Below the pieces are notes generated by a model. The model was not told the DNA's origin, did not search any database, and saw nothing but the letters and a program-made list of their open reading frames with translations. DNA of 64,000 bases from contig NZ_BOLM01000014.1 of the NCBI RefSeq assembly GCF_016861605.1, positions 1 through 64,000 of the forward strand. The letters are read 5' to 3'. Source of the DNA: Levilactobacillus wangkuiensis (lineage in GTDB: Bacteria; Bacillota; Bacilli; Lactobacillales; Lactobacillaceae). Position 1 is the stretch's first letter. Every line of letters starts with the position of its first letter. The position numbers and the translations under genes were made by a program. Shown one piece after another: positions 62,031 to 64,000 of the stretch.

Positions 62031-63200
62031 CTAATCGCGCGAAATGGTAAGCGCGATGCCCATCCCACCGCCGATACACATGGAAGCGAGGCCGTGATGC
62101 AGGTCTGCCCGGATGAGTTCGTGCAGTAGCGTAACCACGATACGGGTGCCGGATGCGCCCAGGGGATGGCCGAGGGCAATCCCGCCACCATTCACGTTTA
62201 GCCGGTCGTTGGGGATATGGAGGTCGCGGGTGATGGCAACGGACTGAGCGGCAAAAGCCTCATTAACCTCGAAACGATCAACGTCATTCACTGTCAGGCC
62301 ATCTTTAGCCAAGACGGATTGAATGGCCGTCACGGGAGCGTAGCCCATGATGGCGGGGTCAATGCCAGTTTCTTGATAGTTGCCTAAGGTTGCCAGGTAG
62401 GGAATGCCCGCGGCCAGTGCGGCCGACTTGTGCATCAACACCATGGCCGCAGCACCATCGTTTAAACCAGCAGCGTTGCCCGCCGTGACGGTCCCATTTT
62501 CTTTGAAGGAAGGTTTCAGGGCGGCTAGTTGATCCGCCGATGTCGTTGTTCGGACGGGTTCGTCCGCCGTAATCGTCTGGTTGCCAACCTTGACTGGCAC
62601 GATTTCCGCGTCAAAGCGGTGATCAATCTGAGCCTGCGTCGCGTTTTGTTGGGAACGCAGGGCGAAAGCATCCTGTTCGGCACGACTCACGTGGTATTTT
62701 TCAGCCACGTTTTCCGCAGTCATGCCCATCGTTTCGCCACCAAAAGCATCGGTCAGCCCATCATGGGCCAGACTGTCGATTAAGCTGGTGTGGCCAAACT
62801 TCTGTCCCCACCGAATATTGTTGTTTAAGAATGGCGCGTTACTCATACTTTCCGTTCCACCGACCAATACGGCGTCGGCGTCACCCATCAAGATGGCACT
62901 TTGGCCCAGGCGAATCGCCTTGAGACTGGACCCGCAGACCTGATTGATGGTCATGGCCGTGCTGGTGACAGGCAGACCGGCGTTTAGTTCAATTTGGCGC
63001 GCCACGTTTTGGCCGAGCCCTGCTTGGAGCACCGTGCCAAAGATGGTTTGCTGAATCATGGCGGGGGCAAGACCGCTCCGCTTAACGGCGGCCTGTGCCG
63101 CGATGGTTCCCAAGTCAACGGCCGAAAGTTTTTGAAGACTCCGCCCAAATTTACCAATTGGGGTCCGCACCGCACTAACAATCACAACTTCTTCTGCCAT
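62031..63200 (-). CDS. Acetyl-CoA C-acetyltransferase (thiolase)
   Basis: 389 residues, thiolase II fold. Active-site Cys in NQVCGSSLKAI (C89), His in GGIALGHPLGASG (about 343-355), second Cys in SMCIGGGMG (about 375). Condenses two acetyl-CoA to acetoacetyl-CoA; in lactobacilli this starts the mevalonate route to isoprenoids. Length and motifs are complete. AAAGGAGA precedes the ATG. No mevalonate genes are adjacent. Confidence 0.94.
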   Translation of the reverse strand: MAEEVVIVSAVRTPIGKFGRSLQKLSAVDLGTIAAQAAVKRSGLAPAMIQQTIFGTVLQAGLGQNVARQIELNAGLPVTSTAMTINQVCGSSLKAIRLGQSAILMGDADAVLVGGTESMSNAPFLNNNIRWGQKFGHTSLIDSLAHDGLTDAFGGETMGMTAENVAEKYHVSRAEQDAFALRSQQNATQAQIDHRFDAEIVPVKVGNQTITADEPVRTTTSADQLAALKPSFKENGTVTAGNAAGLNDGAAAMVLMHKSAALAAGIPYLATLGNYQETGIDPAIMGYAPVTAIQSVLAKDGLTVNDVDRFEVNEAFAAQSVAITRDLHIPNDRLNVNGGGIALGHPLGASGTRIVVTLLHELIRADLHHGLASMCIGGGMGIALTISRD

Positions 63201-63291
63201 GATAACTCTCCTTTTCCGATAGTATCCGAACCTTTAATATAACTGACTTTCCCCGGTTTGTCTTGGATTACGCGCCAAGATGATTGGGGAT

Positions 63292-63321
63292 TTGCATTTT
63301 CTTAAGGATTTTCTCTATAAT
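63292..63321 (+). promoter_or_regulatory. Promoter of the gene at the window end
   Basis: -35 TTGCAT, 18-bp spacer, -10 TATAAT (63316-63321), about 36 bp before the ATG. Confidence 0.65.
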
Positions 63322-63357
63322 AGTAGGTAATGGACTCAAGATAGGGGAATAAAAGTG

Positions 63358-64000
63358 ATGGAACAATCAGATTCAACTGCCAAATCGTTGACGCCGGCAG
63401 AATTCCTGACGCCGCAACGGTTGGCTTCATTATCAGCTAATCAACAAAAATACGCAGCCGCTATTTTAGATGACGTGCTGCGCGTCCGCAAGACGGTCGA
63501 CATGGCGCGGGGAGACTGGACGCCGCAACAGGTTGCTGCGACGTTAGCGGCCTTGCCAACGATGGTTGACCAATCACACCTGTACTTTGTGGCGGTCGTG
63601 CCGGTCTTATCGGCTTACTTTAAGGCCCAAAAGTTGTCCAATCTGAAAGCCTTGGATGCCGCTTTGAAAGCTGCTCGTCCTGATTTGGTCGAAAAGCATG
63701 CCGCTGCGGTCGACGAACAGGAAGCCTACGAGGGCGTGGTCGCACTCGTTGAGCAGTGGGTTCAGGCCATGACGGACCAGCCAGATGTTGCCAATTTATC
63801 GGCTGCTGACCAGCAAAACTTCATGACTATCGTCCACACAACGGCCGAACTGATGATTACCGGAAAGGGTAAACAGCCTAAGGACTGGGACGTGCAAACG
63901 TTAAGCGAAATCATGTTTGGCCCCTTTACCCATTTACTAGACGAAAACGATCGGGTACCCGCACTGTTCAACCTGGTACCATTTGCCCTGACGACCCTGT
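63358..64000 (+). CDS. Hypothetical soluble protein (runs off the window)
   Basis: Open from ATG 63358 to the window edge, at least 214 residues (MEQSDSTAKSLTPAEFLTPQ). GGGGAAT lies upstream, and a GTG at 63355 directly precedes the ATG. Helical, Ala/Leu-rich, no membrane segment in the visible part, no motif recognised. The C-terminus lies outside the window. Confidence 0.65.
   Translation, partial: MEQSDSTAKSLTPAEFLTPQRLASLSANQQKYAAAILDDVLRVRKTVDMARGDWTPQQVAATLAALPTMVDQSHLYFVAVVPVLSAYFKAQKLSNLKALDAALKAARPDLVEKHAAAVDEQEAYEGVVALVEQWVQAMTDQPDVANLSAADQQNFMTIVHTTAELMITGKGKQPKDWDVQTLSEIMFGPFTHLLDENDRVPALFNLVPFALTTL

Overview
The window is a chromosomal segment of a lactic acid bacterium of the family Lactobacillaceae, most like the Levilactobacillus (L. 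brevis) group. This rests on gene content (PepC, RexAB-type AddAB, an agmatine deiminase cluster, a GH51/GH43 pentosan operon, many lactobacillus-type small membrane proteins), Gram-positive ribosome binding sites, and a moderately GC-rich coding style. No rRNA, tRNA, insertion sequence, prophage or CRISPR array was seen. Six palindromes matching the ParB/Spo0J site parS exactly or with one mismatch are spread over the first 43 kb, with a weaker seventh near 52 kb. I infer an origin-proximal location.

Layout. 1-10 kb: end of an MFS transporter, BrnQ, an NAD(P)-binding protein, a GNAT acetyltransferase, an acyl-CoA thioesterase, a condensation-like protein that lacks its catalytic His, a Bcr/CflA exporter, signal peptidase I, a MarR regulator and aminopeptidase C. 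10-16 kb: a HAD phosphatase, an orphan Phd-type antitoxin on AT-rich DNA, small membrane proteins, a lipoprotein, a secreted nuclease and cardiolipin synthase. 16.4-27.7 kb: a pentosan locus with a divergent winged-helix regulator, GH51 arabinofuranosidase, GPH symporter, three GH43 enzymes and two alpha/beta hydrolases. A perfect cre site overlaps the promoter. 28 kb: an Fst-like type I toxin-antitoxin locus with a decayed tandem copy. 28.6-37.3 kb: a DUF2207 protein, YfhO, a UbiA prenyltransferase and a run of unrecognised membrane proteins with two identical palindromic operator candidates. 37-44 kb: a purine permease with PurBoxes, aldo/keto reductase, NAD(P)-binding protein, polysaccharide deacetylase and M20 peptidase. 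44.4-51.8 kb: addB-addA. 52-61.7 kb: an AT-richer agmatine deiminase island. 61.8-64 kb: a small membrane protein, thiolase and a truncated hypothetical gene.

Three things stand out. First, five intergenic copies of a multi-hairpin element (about 160-210 bp) carry compensatory base changes in their stems. They have the look of a structured RNA or a hairpin DNA element that I do not recognise. Second, the agmatine cluster is non-standard. It has no recognisable agmatine/putrescine antiporter; instead there are two paralogous MATE transporters, a YtcJ-like amidohydrolase and a second agmatine-deiminase-like protein that has lost the catalytic His and Cys. Third, the 28-residue toxin and its roughly 60-nt antisense RNA, with shared direct repeats, form a well-supported type I toxin-antitoxin module missed by ordinary gene calling.

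How genes work together: the pentosan operon would take up and debranch arabinose/xylose oligosaccharides inside the cell under catabolite control. The agmatine island would convert agmatine to putrescine, CO2, NH3 and ATP for acid stress defence. AddAB does double-strand-break end processing.
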